From: Vibrio sp. UBA2441
Lineage (GTDB): Bacteria > Pseudomonadota > Gammaproteobacteria > Enterobacterales > Vibrionaceae
Assembly (NCBI GenBank): GCA_002342685.1
Contig: DDQN01000089.1
Location: forward strand, 62,001-126,000
Direction: 5' to 3'
Length of the DNA: 64,000 nucleotides
Both the position numbers and the translations under genes were made by a program. Shown piece by piece: positions 1 to 9,971 of the stretch; position 1 is the first letter of the stretch, and every line of letters starts with the position of its first letter. The notes below the pieces were generated by a model. The model was not told the DNA's origin and searched no databases. It saw nothing but the letters and a program-made list of their open reading frames with translations.

Positions 1-51
1 TCTCATGAAGACAGAAATCGGTATTATGTGTTTCATCCTGTAACTCAATAA
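1..51 (+). CDS. 3' end of an upstream gene (partial)
   Basis: The first 51 bases read in frame 1 as 16 codons ending in TAA, giving a protein-like tail that ends FHPVTQ. The next gene starts 22 bases later with its own ribosome binding site, so this may be the end of the preceding gene on the same strand. Too little is visible to name it. Frame 2 also stays open for 13 codons, so the choice of frame is uncertain. Confidence 0.3.
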   Translation, partial: SHEDRNRYYVFHPVTQ

Positions 52-73
52 ACTCAAAAGAAAAGAGGGTTAA

Positions 74-397
74 ATGCTTGATGTTCTCGCGCCCGTGGGT
101 AAGCATATTGTTCCTTATACAGCAGAGATTTCAGTCGCCTTCATCGCTTGTTTACTGGTTATTTTAGGCAACGATATCAATCGATTGCTACGAAAAATAA
201 TGAACGGTCAACACTTTATACTAAGGACTGTAGCGTTTATCTTACTCAATGCTTTTGGCTACGGACTGTTAATGATTAAAGCCACTCCCTATCTTTCAAG
301 CTGGTTGCGCACTTTTGAACCAGGGCTACTACTCATTGTAGTATTATCAAGTTTCACCATCATCGGTATGTGGGCTCAAAAACATCGTCATGTATAA
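74..397 (+). CDS. DUF3392-like small inner-membrane protein
   Basis: A 107-residue hydrophobic protein that matches my memory of the DUF3392 family of Vibrio membrane proteins. Three to four membrane segments are visible (about residues 17-35, 50-68 and 82-100), separated by a basic loop (RLLRK, about 37-41) and a basic C-terminal tail (KHRH). The start is ATG with a good GAGGG ribosome binding site about 6 bases upstream. Only 12 bases separate it from the next gene, so the two are probably co-transcribed. The function is not known to me; no catalytic motif is visible. Confidence 0.6.
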   Translation: MLDVLAPVGKHIVPYTAEISVAFIACLLVILGNDINRLLRKIMNGQHFILRTVAFILLNAFGYGLLMIKATPYLSSWLRTFEPGLLLIVVLSSFTIIGMWAQKHRHV

Positions 398-409
398 GGT
401 AGCTGTATT

Positions 410-1087
410 GTGTTAATCAAGTTTCCATCTTCCATAAAAAAAATTTGGCTTTCCACAATCGCTTTTGTGCTCACGGCGACTGTGGCCATTATTTTAGTGG
501 ATCGTGTGGTGAGTTGGAAAACAGAAGATAAGATATATTCAGACGCCTCTTTGCTTCCAAGTTATGATGTAGCGCTCGTTCTGGGTACCAGCAAATATCT
601 AGGCAGAATATTAAACGATTACTATGCTAATCGCATTAATGCGGCAATCGCTTTGTACGACAAAAAAAGAGTAAATACCTTTTTACTCAGTGGTGATAAT
701 GCTCATCGTTCTTATAATGAGCCATGGACGATGAAAAGGGATCTACTAAAAGCGGGGGTTCCAGAGGAATCGATATTTTTAGATTACGCTGGCTTCAGAA
801 CGTTAGATTCGATTGTCCGGTCTAAGGAGATATTTGATGCAGATGAGTTCATTATTATTACGCAAAAATTCCACTGCGAAAGAGCATTGTTCATAGCCAA
901 CTATTATGACATACATGCCGTATGCCTAGCGGTGCCAGGCCCCCAGCAATATTCTGGTGTATCTATTCGATTTAGAGAAGTCTTTGCTAGGGTTAAAGCT
1001 GTTCTTGATCTTTATCTGTTTAGAACACAACCTAAATTTCTCGGCCCAAAAGAACCTATTAGGTTAACTCACTCAGATTCTGAATAA
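410..1087 (+). CDS. SanA/ElyC/YdcF-type DUF218 envelope protein
   Basis: A 225-residue protein with one N-terminal membrane segment (about residues 12-32) followed by a periplasmic DUF218-type alpha/beta domain. The family signatures are ALVLGTSKY (about 56-64), LLSGDN (about 93-98), the acidic Asp-Tyr after SIFLD (about 122-127) and a FIIITQKFH segment (about 146-154) where the family has a conserved Q..H. SanA-like proteins affect envelope barrier properties, such as vancomycin exclusion in E. coli; the biochemical activity is unclear. The start codon is GTG, 12 bases after the preceding gene. SanA itself is the closest relative I recall, but I cannot separate it firmly from other DUF218 members. 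Confidence 0.72.
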   Translation: MLIKFPSSIKKIWLSTIAFVLTATVAIILVDRVVSWKTEDKIYSDASLLPSYDVALVLGTSKYLGRILNDYYANRINAAIALYDKKRVNTFLLSGDNAHRSYNEPWTMKRDLLKAGVPEESIFLDYAGFRTLDSIVRSKEIFDADEFIIITQKFHCERALFIANYYDIHAVCLAVPGPQQYSGVSIRFREVFARVKAVLDLYLFRTQPKFLGPKEPIRLTHSDSE

Positions 1088-1218
1088 GATGAAACCATTC
1101 TTTGCACAGATCAATGTTTCTTTCGATTCTGTATCGAAAACCGTTCAGATTATTTTGCCACCTTACTGAGTATCTATACTAAAAAGAGTAAGTATAAACC
1201 CATGTAAAGGTGTTTGTT

Positions 1219-2589
1219 ATGTTGGTATTAACCTCTCATTTTCCTAAAGGTTTGTTCAGCAAAAACGCATTTATTCTCGTCAGTGATATTGTGATATTTA
1301 TTACGTTATTACTCACGCTGCCTTTTGAAAAAAGTATCGTTCATGGACTTAGCATTCTTATCTTTATCGCTATTCTATGGCTTACGGAAGCATTACACAT
1401 AAGCATCACAGCGTTACTAGTGCCTATGTTAGCAGTCGTCTTTAATGTCTTCGACACATCAGCAGCGTTTAGCTACTTTTCTAACCCGATTATATTTATC
1501 TTTCTCGGCGGTTTTTCTCTGGCAGCCGCATTACATAAACAAGAAATAGACAGAGCAATAGCTGACCAAGTTCTTATCGTCGCCAACGGTAAAATGTCAG
1601 TTGCTGTCATTATGTTGTTTTCTGTAAGCGCGGCACTGTCTATGTGGATATCTAATACGGCCACGATAGCAATGATGTTGCCTCTGGTTCTGGGCTTAAT
1701 GGAAAATGTAGACAAAACAACGCATCGTAGTACTTACGTCTTTGTATTATTAGGTATTGCTTACTGTGCTTCCATCGGTGGTATCGCTACCCTCGTTGGC
1801 AGCCCACCCAATGCCATTGCTGCAGCCGAACTAGGTTTAAGCTTTACTGACTGGGTAGCAATGGGGCTCCCTATATCTTTAACTCTGTTGCCTATCGCGG
1901 TAACCGTACTTTATTTAATTACCCGACCAAATTTGAACCACACGTTTGAAATTCGCCATACGACATTAGAGTGGACTCGTAGCCGAAAAATTACGCTCTT
2001 CATATTTATGGTAACGGTCATGCTCTGGGTATTTAGTAAACCAATAAATACCCTACTTGGCGGATACGCAAAATTTGACACCCTCGTTGCCGTTGGGGCA
2101 ATACTAATGCTGGGCGCTTCACGTGTCGTAAAGTGGAAGGATATAGAAAGAACCGTAGACTGGGGAGTATTGATTTTATTTGGTGGAGGTATCTGCCTTA
2201 GTAATGTTCTTAAAGTAACGGGAACCAGTGTTTTCCTTGCTCAGGAGCTTAGTCAGCTTTTAAGCCAAATGAATATGTTCATTACTTTACTTGCCATCAT
2301 TGGATTTGTCGTGTTTCTTACCGAGTTTGCAAGTAATACCGCAAGCGCTGCACTATTGATTCCCATATTTGCCAGCATTGCTGAAGTATTAGGGGTTTCT
2401 CCAGTAATCTTATCTGTCATTATTGCCATCTCAGCATCGTGCGCATTTATGCTGCCAGTAGCAACACCACCAAATGCGCTTGTTTTCTCATCTGGTCATA
2501 TTGAACAAAAAGAGATGATGCGGGTAGGCTTAGTTCTGAATGCAGTCTGCATCGTCACGCTGGCAGTTATCGCTAATTTTTTCTGGTAA
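1219..2589 (+). CDS. SLC13/DASS-family sodium-anion symporter
   Basis: An inner-membrane secondary transporter of about 456 residues with 10-12 hydrophobic segments, the normal size for the divalent anion:Na+ symporter family (dicarboxylates, citrate or sulfate). Two SNT motifs, SNTAT near residue 143 and SNTAS near 374, are the paired signatures that bind Na+ and the substrate carboxylate. Each is followed by a conserved proline-containing stretch (GSPPNAI and ATPPNAL). I chose ATG at 1219 rather than the in-frame GTG at 1210, because AAAGG at 1206-1210 is well spaced from the ATG and overlaps the GTG. The substrate cannot be read from the sequence. Confidence 0.85.
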   Translation: MLVLTSHFPKGLFSKNAFILVSDIVIFITLLLTLPFEKSIVHGLSILIFIAILWLTEALHISITALLVPMLAVVFNVFDTSAAFSYFSNPIIFIFLGGFSLAAALHKQEIDRAIADQVLIVANGKMSVAVIMLFSVSAALSMWISNTATIAMMLPLVLGLMENVDKTTHRSTYVFVLLGIAYCASIGGIATLVGSPPNAIAAAELGLSFTDWVAMGLPISLTLLPIAVTVLYLITRPNLNHTFEIRHTTLEWTRSRKITLFIFMVTVMLWVFSKPINTLLGGYAKFDTLVAVGAILMLGASRVVKWKDIERTVDWGVLILFGGGICLSNVLKVTGTSVFLAQELSQLLSQMNMFITLLAIIGFVVFLTEFASNTASAALLIPIFASIAEVLGVSPVILSVIIAISASCAFMLPVATPPNALVFSSGHIEQKEMMRVGLVLNAVCIVTLAVIANFFW

Positions 2590-2726
2590 AGCCAACAACC
2601 AAGGCGTTTTAAGTGAGGAAAAAACGATGAAAGCATAATTTATTTCCTTTAGTACTTTGTTTTATCTTTATCAGCCTTAATTATTTCCTTACAATCAAAA
2701 TAATTACGTTATTCGGAGTCAGTTAA

Positions 2727-3686
2727 ATGAGTGAAGTTAAACACTGCAACCTATTAATACTTGGATCAGGTCCAGCGGGATATACTGCCGCAGTGTATGC
2801 TGCACGCGCCAATCTAAATCCGGTATTAATTACCGGAATGCAACAAGGCGGTCAGTTAACGACAACAACCGAAGTTGAGAATTGGCCGGGTGATGCAGAA
2901 GGCTTAACTGGTCCGGCATTAATGGATCGAATGAAAGAACATGCTGAAAAATTTGAAACTAAAATGTTGTTCGATCAAATAGATGAAGTAGACTTACAAA
3001 GCCGACCTTTTCGTCTGAAGGGTGATAGCGGTGAATATACATGCGACGCGCTAATTATTTCTACCGGCGCTTCAGCAAAGTATCTTGGCCTTGAGTCTGA
3101 AGAGGCGTTTAAAGGTAGAGGCGTTTCTGCCTGTGCCACTTGTGACGGTTTCTTTTATCGTAATCAAAAAGTAGCCGTTATTGGTGGAGGTAATACCGCT
3201 GTTGAAGAAGCGTTGTACCTGTCAAATATCGCCTCAGAAGTCCATCTTGTACACCGCCGCGAAGGTTTTCGTGCTGAAAAAATCCTGATGAAACGACTGC
3301 AAGACAAAGTGGAAAACGGTAATATTATATTGCATACCAACCGTACCCTTGATGAAGTACTCGGTGATGATATGGGCGTTACAGGTGTTCGTCTGCAAGA
3401 CACACAAACTGGAGCCAAGGAAGAGTTAGAAGTGCTTGGCGCTTTTATCGCGATAGGCCATCAACCTAACACTGCCATCTTTAAAGATCAGTTAGAAATG
3501 AACAACGATTATATCGTCGTACAATCCGGCTTAAACGGTAATGCCACTCAAACAAGTATTGAAGGTGTCTTTGCCGCGGGTGATGTTATGGATCACAATT
3601 ACCGTCAAGCAATAACGTCAGCAGGTACTGGTTGCATGGCCGCTCTGGATGCCGAGCGTTACTTAGATGCGCTCACTGAGCAGTAA
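2727..3686 (+). CDS. trxB: Thioredoxin reductase
   Basis: Cytoplasmic flavoenzyme that passes electrons from NADPH to thioredoxin. The 319 residues match the usual low-molecular-weight enzyme. The FAD-binding GSGPAG lies at 13-18, the redox-active CATC at 136-139, and the NADPH-binding GGGNTA at about 153-158. The C-terminal FAD motif (AAGDVMD) is also intact. It stands alone, followed by a strong terminator. The next operon, cydDC, also serves thiol/disulfide balance, a neighbourhood (trxB-cydD-cydC) also known in E. coli. Nothing is unusual in the sequence. Confidence 0.97.
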   Translation: MSEVKHCNLLILGSGPAGYTAAVYAARANLNPVLITGMQQGGQLTTTTEVENWPGDAEGLTGPALMDRMKEHAEKFETKMLFDQIDEVDLQSRPFRLKGDSGEYTCDALIISTGASAKYLGLESEEAFKGRGVSACATCDGFFYRNQKVAVIGGGNTAVEEALYLSNIASEVHLVHRREGFRAEKILMKRLQDKVENGNIILHTNRTLDEVLGDDMGVTGVRLQDTQTGAKEELEVLGAFIAIGHQPNTAIFKDQLEMNNDYIVVQSGLNGNATQTSIEGVFAAGDVMDHNYRQAITSAGTGCMAALDAERYLDALTEQ

Positions 3687-3721
3687 CCCATAAAAATTAT
3701 GGTCTAATATCAAAACCCTAT

Positions 3722-3753
3722 AAACCAGCGGTATTCCCGCTGGTTTTCTTTTT
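3722..3753 (+). terminator. Intrinsic terminator after trxB
   Basis: A 10-bp perfect stem (AAACCAGCGG paired with CCGCTGGTTT) with a 5-base loop, followed by TTTTCTTTTT on the plus strand, 35 bases after the trxB stop codon. Confidence 0.9.
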
Positions 3754-3874
3754 GTATACTCATGCACTTACAATAGTTATATCGATTAGGTTTCAATTGC
3801 TCATGAACTTGAGTTTAATCATCCTTTGGGTACAGCTCCTAATAACAATTATCAGAAAGTCGCCTTCAAAATAA

Positions 3875-5662
3875 ATGGATAAATCTAAACAAAAAAACTT
3901 AAATAAGTGGCTGAAACAGCAGGGTAAGTTAGCCAAGAAGTGGCTAATAATCAGTATTTCCCTAGGTGTTATCTCCAGCTTGTTTTTATTAGCTCAAGCA
4001 GGCTTGTTAGCCTCAATTCTTCATCAGTTAATTATTGAACAGGTAGATAAATCTCAACTAGTCACTTACTTCATTGGTCTTGCTGGCGCTTTTGCTGGTC
4101 GGGCTGCTTGTACTTGGGGACGTGAAATTGCTGGTTTCAGAGCCGGAGAGCAGATCAGAATCTACATCAGGCAACTTATTCTCAATAAACTTCGAGACGT
4201 TGGCCCGGCTTACATCAAAGGTAAACCGGCAGGAACATGGGCTACCTTGCTACTTGAACAAGTAGAAGATATGCAGGACTTTTTTTCGCGGTACCTACCA
4301 CAAATGTCTTTGTCGGTTTTAATACCGCTTATCATATTGGTCGTAGTATTTCCGTCAAACTGGGCCGCAGGTCTTATCTTTTTAATTACAGCGCCTTTAG
4401 TTCCGTTTTTCATGGCGCTTGTTGGTAAGAAGGCCGCAGAAGCGAACCGGAAAAACTTTAAAGCCTTGCAAAGGCTATCCGGACATTTCTATGACCGATT
4501 ACAGTCGATGACGACGATACGCTTATTTAACAGAACCGAAGCTGAAACGGAAACGTTACGAGGGGCTTCAGAAGTATTTCGCACTCGCACAATGGATGTA
4601 CTTAAAGTCGCTTTCTTGTCATCTGCTGTTCTTGAGTTCTTTACTTCGATTTCCATCGCAATTACTGCTGTCTACTTTGGATTTAGCTACATTGGCGAAT
4701 TAGATTTCGGTAACTATGGAACAAGTATTACTCTTTTCACTGGCCTATTTATCCTTATATTGGCACCAGAGTTTTATCAGCCATTGCGTGATCTAGGCAC
4801 TTTTTACCATGCTAAAGCTCAAGCCGTTGGAGCCGCAGAAAGCATTGTTGAATTTCTCAACACTGATGTAAATCGTCTTAATCAGGGAAACACGACTATC
4901 CCTAATACCGATGCTATCGGTATTGAAGCGAAGGAACTGATCGTTAAAAGTTCTGAAGGAAAAACACTACTTGGCCCGGTATCATTTTCTATTCTAGCGG
5001 ATCAAACCACCGCCTTGGTTGGTCCAAGTGGCGCTGGAAAGACAAGCTTGATCAACGCAATTTTAGGCTTTTTACCTTATCAAGGTAGCCTTAAGGTTAA
5101 TGGGATTGAGATAAACCAATGTGACCTTAGCCAGTGGCGTAATCAGATCAGTTGGGTTGGTCAAAACCCACTGCTTCTACATGGCACCATTCAAGAAAAT
5201 ATAACCTTGGGTAATGATCAAGTCTCCAGTAGAGATATAACCCAAGCTCTGGATGATTCTTTTGCCATGGAGTTTGTCCATCAACATGGATTAGATTACG
5301 AAATTAGTGATCGCTCTGGAGGTCTGTCCGTTGGCCAGGCACAGCGACTAGCGCTCGCCAGGGCAATGTTGCAACAAGGCAATTTTTGGTTGCTAGATGA
5401 GCCAACCGCGAGCTTAGATGCCAAAAGTGAAAAATTAGTAATGCAAGGTATCGAAAATAAAATTGAAGGCTGTACCACGTTGATGATCACACACCAATTG
5501 TTGCAATTACAAAACGTATCAAAAATATTAGTCATGGACTCTGGTCATATCGTTGAATCAGGTTCATACGACAGCTTAAAAGCCAATAAAGGTTTATTTT
5601 CTGAAATGCTTCACAGCAGTCATGCCACTTTAGAACATAAAAAAGGAGATCTCGATGCGTGA
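3875..5662 (+). CDS. cydD: Cysteine/glutathione ABC exporter subunit CydD
   Basis: One half of the heterodimeric CydDC ABC transporter, which moves cysteine and glutathione to the periplasm and is required for cytochrome bd assembly. It has a six-helix membrane domain (about residues 20-310) and a C-terminal ATPase. Walker A GPSGAGKT is at 383-390, the signature is LSVGQ at 484-488 (slightly divergent from LSGGQ), and Walker B LLDEP is at 506-510. Length 595 is normal. It overlaps cydC by 8 bases, so translation is probably coupled. No clear ribosome binding site precedes the ATG beyond weak purines. Confidence 0.95.
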   Translation: MDKSKQKNLNKWLKQQGKLAKKWLIISISLGVISSLFLLAQAGLLASILHQLIIEQVDKSQLVTYFIGLAGAFAGRAACTWGREIAGFRAGEQIRIYIRQLILNKLRDVGPAYIKGKPAGTWATLLLEQVEDMQDFFSRYLPQMSLSVLIPLIILVVVFPSNWAAGLIFLITAPLVPFFMALVGKKAAEANRKNFKALQRLSGHFYDRLQSMTTIRLFNRTEAETETLRGASEVFRTRTMDVLKVAFLSSAVLEFFTSISIAITAVYFGFSYIGELDFGNYGTSITLFTGLFILILAPEFYQPLRDLGTFYHAKAQAVGAAESIVEFLNTDVNRLNQGNTTIPNTDAIGIEAKELIVKSSEGKTLLGPVSFSILADQTTALVGPSGAGKTSLINAILGFLPYQGSLKVNGIEINQCDLSQWRNQISWVGQNPLLLHGTIQENITLGNDQVSSRDITQALDDSFAMEFVHQHGLDYEISDRSGGLSVGQAQRLALARAMLQQGNFWLLDEPTASLDAKSEKLVMQGIENKIEGCTTLMITHQLLQLQNVSKILVMDSGHIVESGSYDSLKANKGLFSEMLHSSHATLEHKKGDLDA

Positions 5663-7376
5663 GTTGCTACCTTTTCTAAAGTTGTATAAGAAGCACTGGT
5701 TTGGTTTATCGTTAGGCATGTTACTCGCTTTCCTGACCTTGTGTGCTTCTATCGGCTTGCTAACCTTATCTGGTTGGTTTATTTCCGCTGCCAGTATCGC
5801 TGGGCTAACCATCGCACGTCAAACCTTTAACTACATGCTGCCAGGAGGTGGTGTGAGAGGGTTAGCGATGGCACGAACTGCCGGACGTTGGGGAGAAAGA
5901 GTCGTTAGTCATGATGCAACATTTAAGCTGTTAACAGAGCTGCGAATTTTCTTCTTTAAAAAACTCGCGCCTTTGGTTCCAGGCCGTGTTGCTAATTTAC
6001 GAGATGGTGACCTTCTCAATCGCTTGGTGGCAGATGTAGACGCAATGGATCACGTTTATCTTCGTCTGATCAGCCCAGTTATCGTTGGTATTCTTGGTGT
6101 CGTTAGTCTGACACTATTTCTAAGTTGGTTTGATATAACGCTAGGCATAACCTTAGGCACTATCTTAGTTTCGCTATTACTCATTTGGCCGATTCTTTTC
6201 TACAAGTTAGGACAAAAAAACGGACAAGAACTAACTCAAAACAAAGCCGATTTAAGAGTCTCCTCGCTTGACTGGTTGCAAGGTCACAGTGAGCTGGTTA
6301 TTTTTGGTGCAGAGGAACGCTACCATGAGGCCATTATTACTGCGCAAAACAAACTATTAAAAAACCAGTTTGTTAATGCCCATCTTTCAGGACTCGCCAG
6401 CGCGCTACTTATGCTAGTAAATGGCTGGGCTTTAACGCTGATTTTATGGCTTGCCGCTGATGGTGTTGGTGGCGCTCTACCAGACCCTTTAATTGCGATG
6501 TTCGCCTTTGCAACAATGGCAAGCTTTGAACTGCTAATTCCTATTGCCGGCGCGTTCCAATATTTAGGGCAAACACTAACATCCGCTCGTAGACTAAATG
6601 AAATTATTACCGCAGAGCCGGAAGTTCAGTTCCCACAAACTGGGCCGTTAAATTCGTGTGACTATAATATTCATTTTAACAATATTGTATTTGCTTACCC
6701 AGAAGCCAATTCCAACGCCATCAACGGGGTTAATCTATTGGTTCCAGCAAAAAGCCGAGTTGCCATATTAGGACAAACAGGTTCAGGAAAATCAACGTTA
6801 ATACAGCTTCTTTGTCGTTACTGGGATGTCAATGAAGGAACAATCACGATTGCTGATACAGCATTAGGACAAATCAGCGAGGAAGTTCTGCGGAATACGA
6901 TTTCAGTCGTGAGCCAACGAGTAGATGTGTTGCATGGTAGTTTACGTAATAACCTCATCATGGCAAAACCAGATGCTGAAGACACAAAACTAGAAGACGT
7001 ATTACGCCAAGTTGGATTAGATTCACTACTCCAAGAGAAAGGACTCGATACATGGTTAGGCGATGGGGGCCGTCAGTTATCCGGTGGGGAAAAACGTCGA
7101 ATAGGCATTGCTAGAGCACTATTACATAATGCCCCCATCATCTTACTCGATGAGCCTACAGAAGGTTTAGATAAAAAGACCGAGCGACAAATAATGGCCT
7201 TATTTGACCAGCACTTTGAGGATAAAACCGTCATATTTATCACTCATAGATTAGTTGGTATGGATAAAATGGACCATATTTGCCTGATTGAAAACGGTCA
7301 GATTATTGAGCAAGGTAATCACCATACTCTAATAGAGCAAGCAGGTCGTTATTATCGTCTAAACCAGACACTATAA
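5655..7376 (+). CDS. cydC: Cysteine/glutathione ABC exporter subunit CydC
   Basis: Partner of CydD in the inner-membrane thiol exporter. The transmembrane domain fills the first 300 or so residues. The ATPase has Walker A GQTGSGKS from residue 373, the canonical signature LSGGE near 475 and Walker B ILLDEP. An AAAAAGGAG ribosome binding site lies inside the end of cydD, and the start overlaps cydD by 8 bases. The downstream hairpin at about 7401 terminates the operon. The length (573) and domain order are typical. Confidence 0.95.
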   Translation: MRELLPFLKLYKKHWFGLSLGMLLAFLTLCASIGLLTLSGWFISAASIAGLTIARQTFNYMLPGGGVRGLAMARTAGRWGERVVSHDATFKLLTELRIFFFKKLAPLVPGRVANLRDGDLLNRLVADVDAMDHVYLRLISPVIVGILGVVSLTLFLSWFDITLGITLGTILVSLLLIWPILFYKLGQKNGQELTQNKADLRVSSLDWLQGHSELVIFGAEERYHEAIITAQNKLLKNQFVNAHLSGLASALLMLVNGWALTLILWLAADGVGGALPDPLIAMFAFATMASFELLIPIAGAFQYLGQTLTSARRLNEIITAEPEVQFPQTGPLNSCDYNIHFNNIVFAYPEANSNAINGVNLLVPAKSRVAILGQTGSGKSTLIQLLCRYWDVNEGTITIADTALGQISEEVLRNTISVVSQRVDVLHGSLRNNLIMAKPDAEDTKLEDVLRQVGLDSLLQEKGLDTWLGDGGRQLSGGEKRRIGIARALLHNAPIILLDEPTEGLDKKTERQIMALFDQHFEDKTVIFITHRLVGMDKMDHICLIENGQIIEQGNHHTLIEQAGRYYRLNQTL

Positions 7377-7394
7377 CTTAACCCTTTTTCTAAC

Positions 7395-7426
7395 AAAAAA
7401 TGGCCACTCTGGGAGTGGCCATTTTA
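7395..7426. terminator. Bidirectional terminator between cydC and serC
   Basis: A perfect 9-bp stem (TGGCCACTC at 7401-7409 with GAGTGGCCA at 7413-7421) with a 3-base loop. It is flanked by six A on the left and TTTTATTT on the right, so it can serve both convergent genes. Confidence 0.9.
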
Positions 7427-7447
7427 TTTGAAAACGGTAATAAACAA

Positions 7448-8530
7448 CTAAGCGTTATCGGCTTCGAATTGCTGCATGAAATCGACTAATGCCTGAACAC
7501 CTTCCACAGACATTGCATTGTAAATAGATGCTCTCATTCCACCAACAGCTCTATGGCCTTTTAGTGCTTTAAGACCCGATTCTTCAGCCAACTCAAGGAA
7601 TTTTGCATCCAATTCAGGCTTAGCTAATTGAAAAGGGATATTCATTAATGAACGATTGTTTGAATGAACGTTATTGGTATAAAAAGGTGATTGATCAATA
7701 TAGCCATAAAGTAAGGCACCTTTTTCACGGTTCACCTTCTCAATGGCGTCAACACCACCCTGTTCTTTTAGCCATTTAAATACAAGTCCTGAAAGGTACC
7801 AAGCATAAGTTGGTGGCGTGTTAAACATAGAGTCTTTCTCTGCTAATACTTTATAGTTAAGTACGCTAGGTAAAACCTCTGTTGCCAACTCAAGCAAATC
7901 CTCTCTTACGATCGCGATGCAAATACCCGCTGGACCGATATTTTTTTGCGCACCAGCATAAATTACGCCATATTGAGAAACATCAATTTTACGAGACAGA
8001 ATTGTTGATGACATATCTGCTACGATTGGTTTATCAGTTATTGGAAGATCATTAATTTCAACGCCATCAATCGTTTCATTTGGACAAAAATGAACATAAG
8101 CTGCATCTTCTGCAACCTGCCATTCACTCGCCGGACGAATAGCGACCTTACCATCTAGCTCAGTTTTTACATTAAGCACATCTGGGTCACAATACTTACT
8201 GGCTTCTTTAATAGCACTTTCAGCCCAATAACCGCCATCGATGTATGTTGCGGTTTTCGCGTCACCAAGTAAGTTCATCGGCACTGCGGCAAACTGCGCA
8301 CGCGCTCCACCCTGGCAAAATAGTACTTTATAGTTATCAGGTATTTCTAATAAATCACGTAAATCCTGTTCAGCGGTCTCAGCAACCTTGATGAACGCTT
8401 TGCTGCGATGGCTGATTTCCATCACTGATGTACCTAAGCCATTCCAGTCAATAAATTCGGACTGTGCTTTTTCCATTACTTCGGTAGGTAATGCTGCTGG
8501 TCCTGCACTGAAATTGTATATCCTTCCCAT
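7448..8530 (-). CDS. serC: Phosphoserine aminotransferase
   Basis: PLP enzyme of serine biosynthesis that transaminates 3-phosphohydroxypyruvate with glutamate; it also acts in pyridoxal phosphate synthesis. The 360 residues match the family. Diagnostic segments are FSAGPAALP at the N terminus, GGARAQF at about 74-80 (phosphate binding), and the PLP lysine K196 in GAQKNIGP. A GGAGCAAT ribosome binding site lies about 10 bases before the ATG. It is monocistronic: terminators lie on both sides. Confidence 0.97.
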   Translation of the reverse strand: MGRIYNFSAGPAALPTEVMEKAQSEFIDWNGLGTSVMEISHRSKAFIKVAETAEQDLRDLLEIPDNYKVLFCQGGARAQFAAVPMNLLGDAKTATYIDGGYWAESAIKEASKYCDPDVLNVKTELDGKVAIRPASEWQVAEDAAYVHFCPNETIDGVEINDLPITDKPIVADMSSTILSRKIDVSQYGVIYAGAQKNIGPAGICIAIVREDLLELATEVLPSVLNYKVLAEKDSMFNTPPTYAWYLSGLVFKWLKEQGGVDAIEKVNREKGALLYGYIDQSPFYTNNVHSNNRSLMNIPFQLAKPELDAKFLELAEESGLKALKGHRAVGGMRASIYNAMSVEGVQALVDFMQQFEADNA

Positions 8531-8601
8531 GATGGCTATTGCTCCTGCTTTAAAATAAACTTATGTGATGTATAACATGTTTTATACGGTTTCAAAAGTA
8601 T

Positions 8602-8627
8602 AAAAAAGAGCCCTTTCGAGCTCTTTA
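8602..8627 (-). terminator. Intrinsic terminator of the DUF945 gene
   Basis: On the minus strand, a 7-bp stem (AAAGAGC with GCTCTTT, plus-strand arms 8605-8611 and 8620-8626) with an 8-base loop is followed by a run of T. It lies 28 bases after the minus-strand stop at 8655. Confidence 0.8.
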
Positions 8628-8654
8628 TTGATGATATTGCATTTTATTCTCAAG

Positions 8655-9917
8655 CTATCTCATCATTAAGGTCATCAGAACAGCAAGTAATGGTATTTTA
8701 TGTCCATTTTCAAAGTTCAAATTACCAGCCGAAATTTGGGCGTCAATTTTATATCCGTCCAATTCTTCTGTCATAATTTCCATAATAATCAGCTCATCAA
8801 TACCCTCTTGAATAAACGGATACATTTCAACTAAACCATTGGAAATAAAAGTATTTAACTTACCTTGTAGTGCCGGAACCACTTTACTCACATCCTGAGA
8901 GACATTCTCAGTCCCTTCTGGTACTTCAAGGCGCCATTTTGAATCAAATACACCCTTACCTAGTTTCAGTTGAAGGTCGTTCATTTCAACAAAAAAGCCT
9001 TTGCCAAAAAGGTCATCAATTTTAGGTGCAAATTCTCTCAATACTTGCTCAGTAATAACCGGATTACTCTGATAGATGTTTACCAAGCCGCCAAATGACT
9101 GCGTATCAAGGTTCCCTAAAGTAATATCAACATTCAGGTCATCTAGCACTCCGTTTTGAGTCGCAAGATCATTCGCTTTGACTAGGTGATTAGTATTTAT
9201 TCTGTCCCCGGTATCGTTCGTAGTAGAAGTAAATTGATAGCTTAAATTTTTCCCACTAGCAATAGAGTCACCTGCGCTCGTCATCATTGAAATATTTTCG
9301 ATGATTATGTTCTGTTTACCTTGCCAGAATTGGTTCACTTGCTTGCCGCTTACGCTTCCGGAAATATTTGATAAGGTAATGTTTTCGCTGTTTTCAAACT
9401 TGAATTGTATTGATGGAAAATCATAAATAAAATCAACTTGTCCTAAAACTGTCACACTTCCTTCAATTTTTGATTTATTAATGTATACAGCACTATTTGC
9501 CGAGTTAGGTACTTGATAACTCATCGCTTCTGAATCAAGTTTAAATTCAGAATTTCCATTAAGTTGGGTCGTTGTATTCAACACAATCGAATTATTACTG
9601 AAATCAACAAATGTTGATTCAGTCGCTATCCTCATCAGCCCATGTTTAATGTCATGTGACAACGTAAACTCTGTCGGAAAACCATCAAGAATAAGTTGTT
9701 TTTTGATCTCTGGATTTATTACTGAATATTTCGTTTCGGCACGAGCTGACAAATATCCTCGCTTGTAACTCATGACTTCTGCAGAAAAATCATCAGTATT
9801 TAGTGTTTTCACACCATCAGTTAATACGTTCTGAGCTATCTGGCCAACGGCCAGTGGCCAACAGGCGACCATCAATATTGCACCACCAATAGCTGCTATT
9901 TTCTTTAACTGTTGCAT
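8655..9917 (-). CDS. YdgA-like DUF945 family exported protein
   Basis: A 420-residue protein with an N-terminal hydrophobic segment (about residues 6-25, signal peptide or anchor) and a long beta-rich periplasmic region, as in the YdgA/DUF945 family of gamma-proteobacteria. Recognisable family features are the AQNVLTDG-type stretch right after the membrane segment, the SYKRGYLSA segment (about 50-58), the SHDIKHG segment (about 86-92) and a C-terminal amphipathic region ending in a hydrophobic LLAVLMTLMM stretch. The family has no firmly assigned activity. It stands alone with its own terminator. Confidence 0.72.
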   Translation of the reverse strand: MQQLKKIAAIGGAILMVACWPLAVGQIAQNVLTDGVKTLNTDDFSAEVMSYKRGYLSARAETKYSVINPEIKKQLILDGFPTEFTLSHDIKHGLMRIATESTFVDFSNNSIVLNTTTQLNGNSEFKLDSEAMSYQVPNSANSAVYINKSKIEGSVTVLGQVDFIYDFPSIQFKFENSENITLSNISGSVSGKQVNQFWQGKQNIIIENISMMTSAGDSIASGKNLSYQFTSTTNDTGDRINTNHLVKANDLATQNGVLDDLNVDITLGNLDTQSFGGLVNIYQSNPVITEQVLREFAPKIDDLFGKGFFVEMNDLQLKLGKGVFDSKWRLEVPEGTENVSQDVSKVVPALQGKLNTFISNGLVEMYPFIQEGIDELIIMEIMTEELDGYKIDAQISAGNLNFENGHKIPLLAVLMTLMMR

Positions 9918-9971
9918 GACTTCTCTTTTTTACCATTTATTGTAATTAATCTAGTCTAACTTATACCCAAG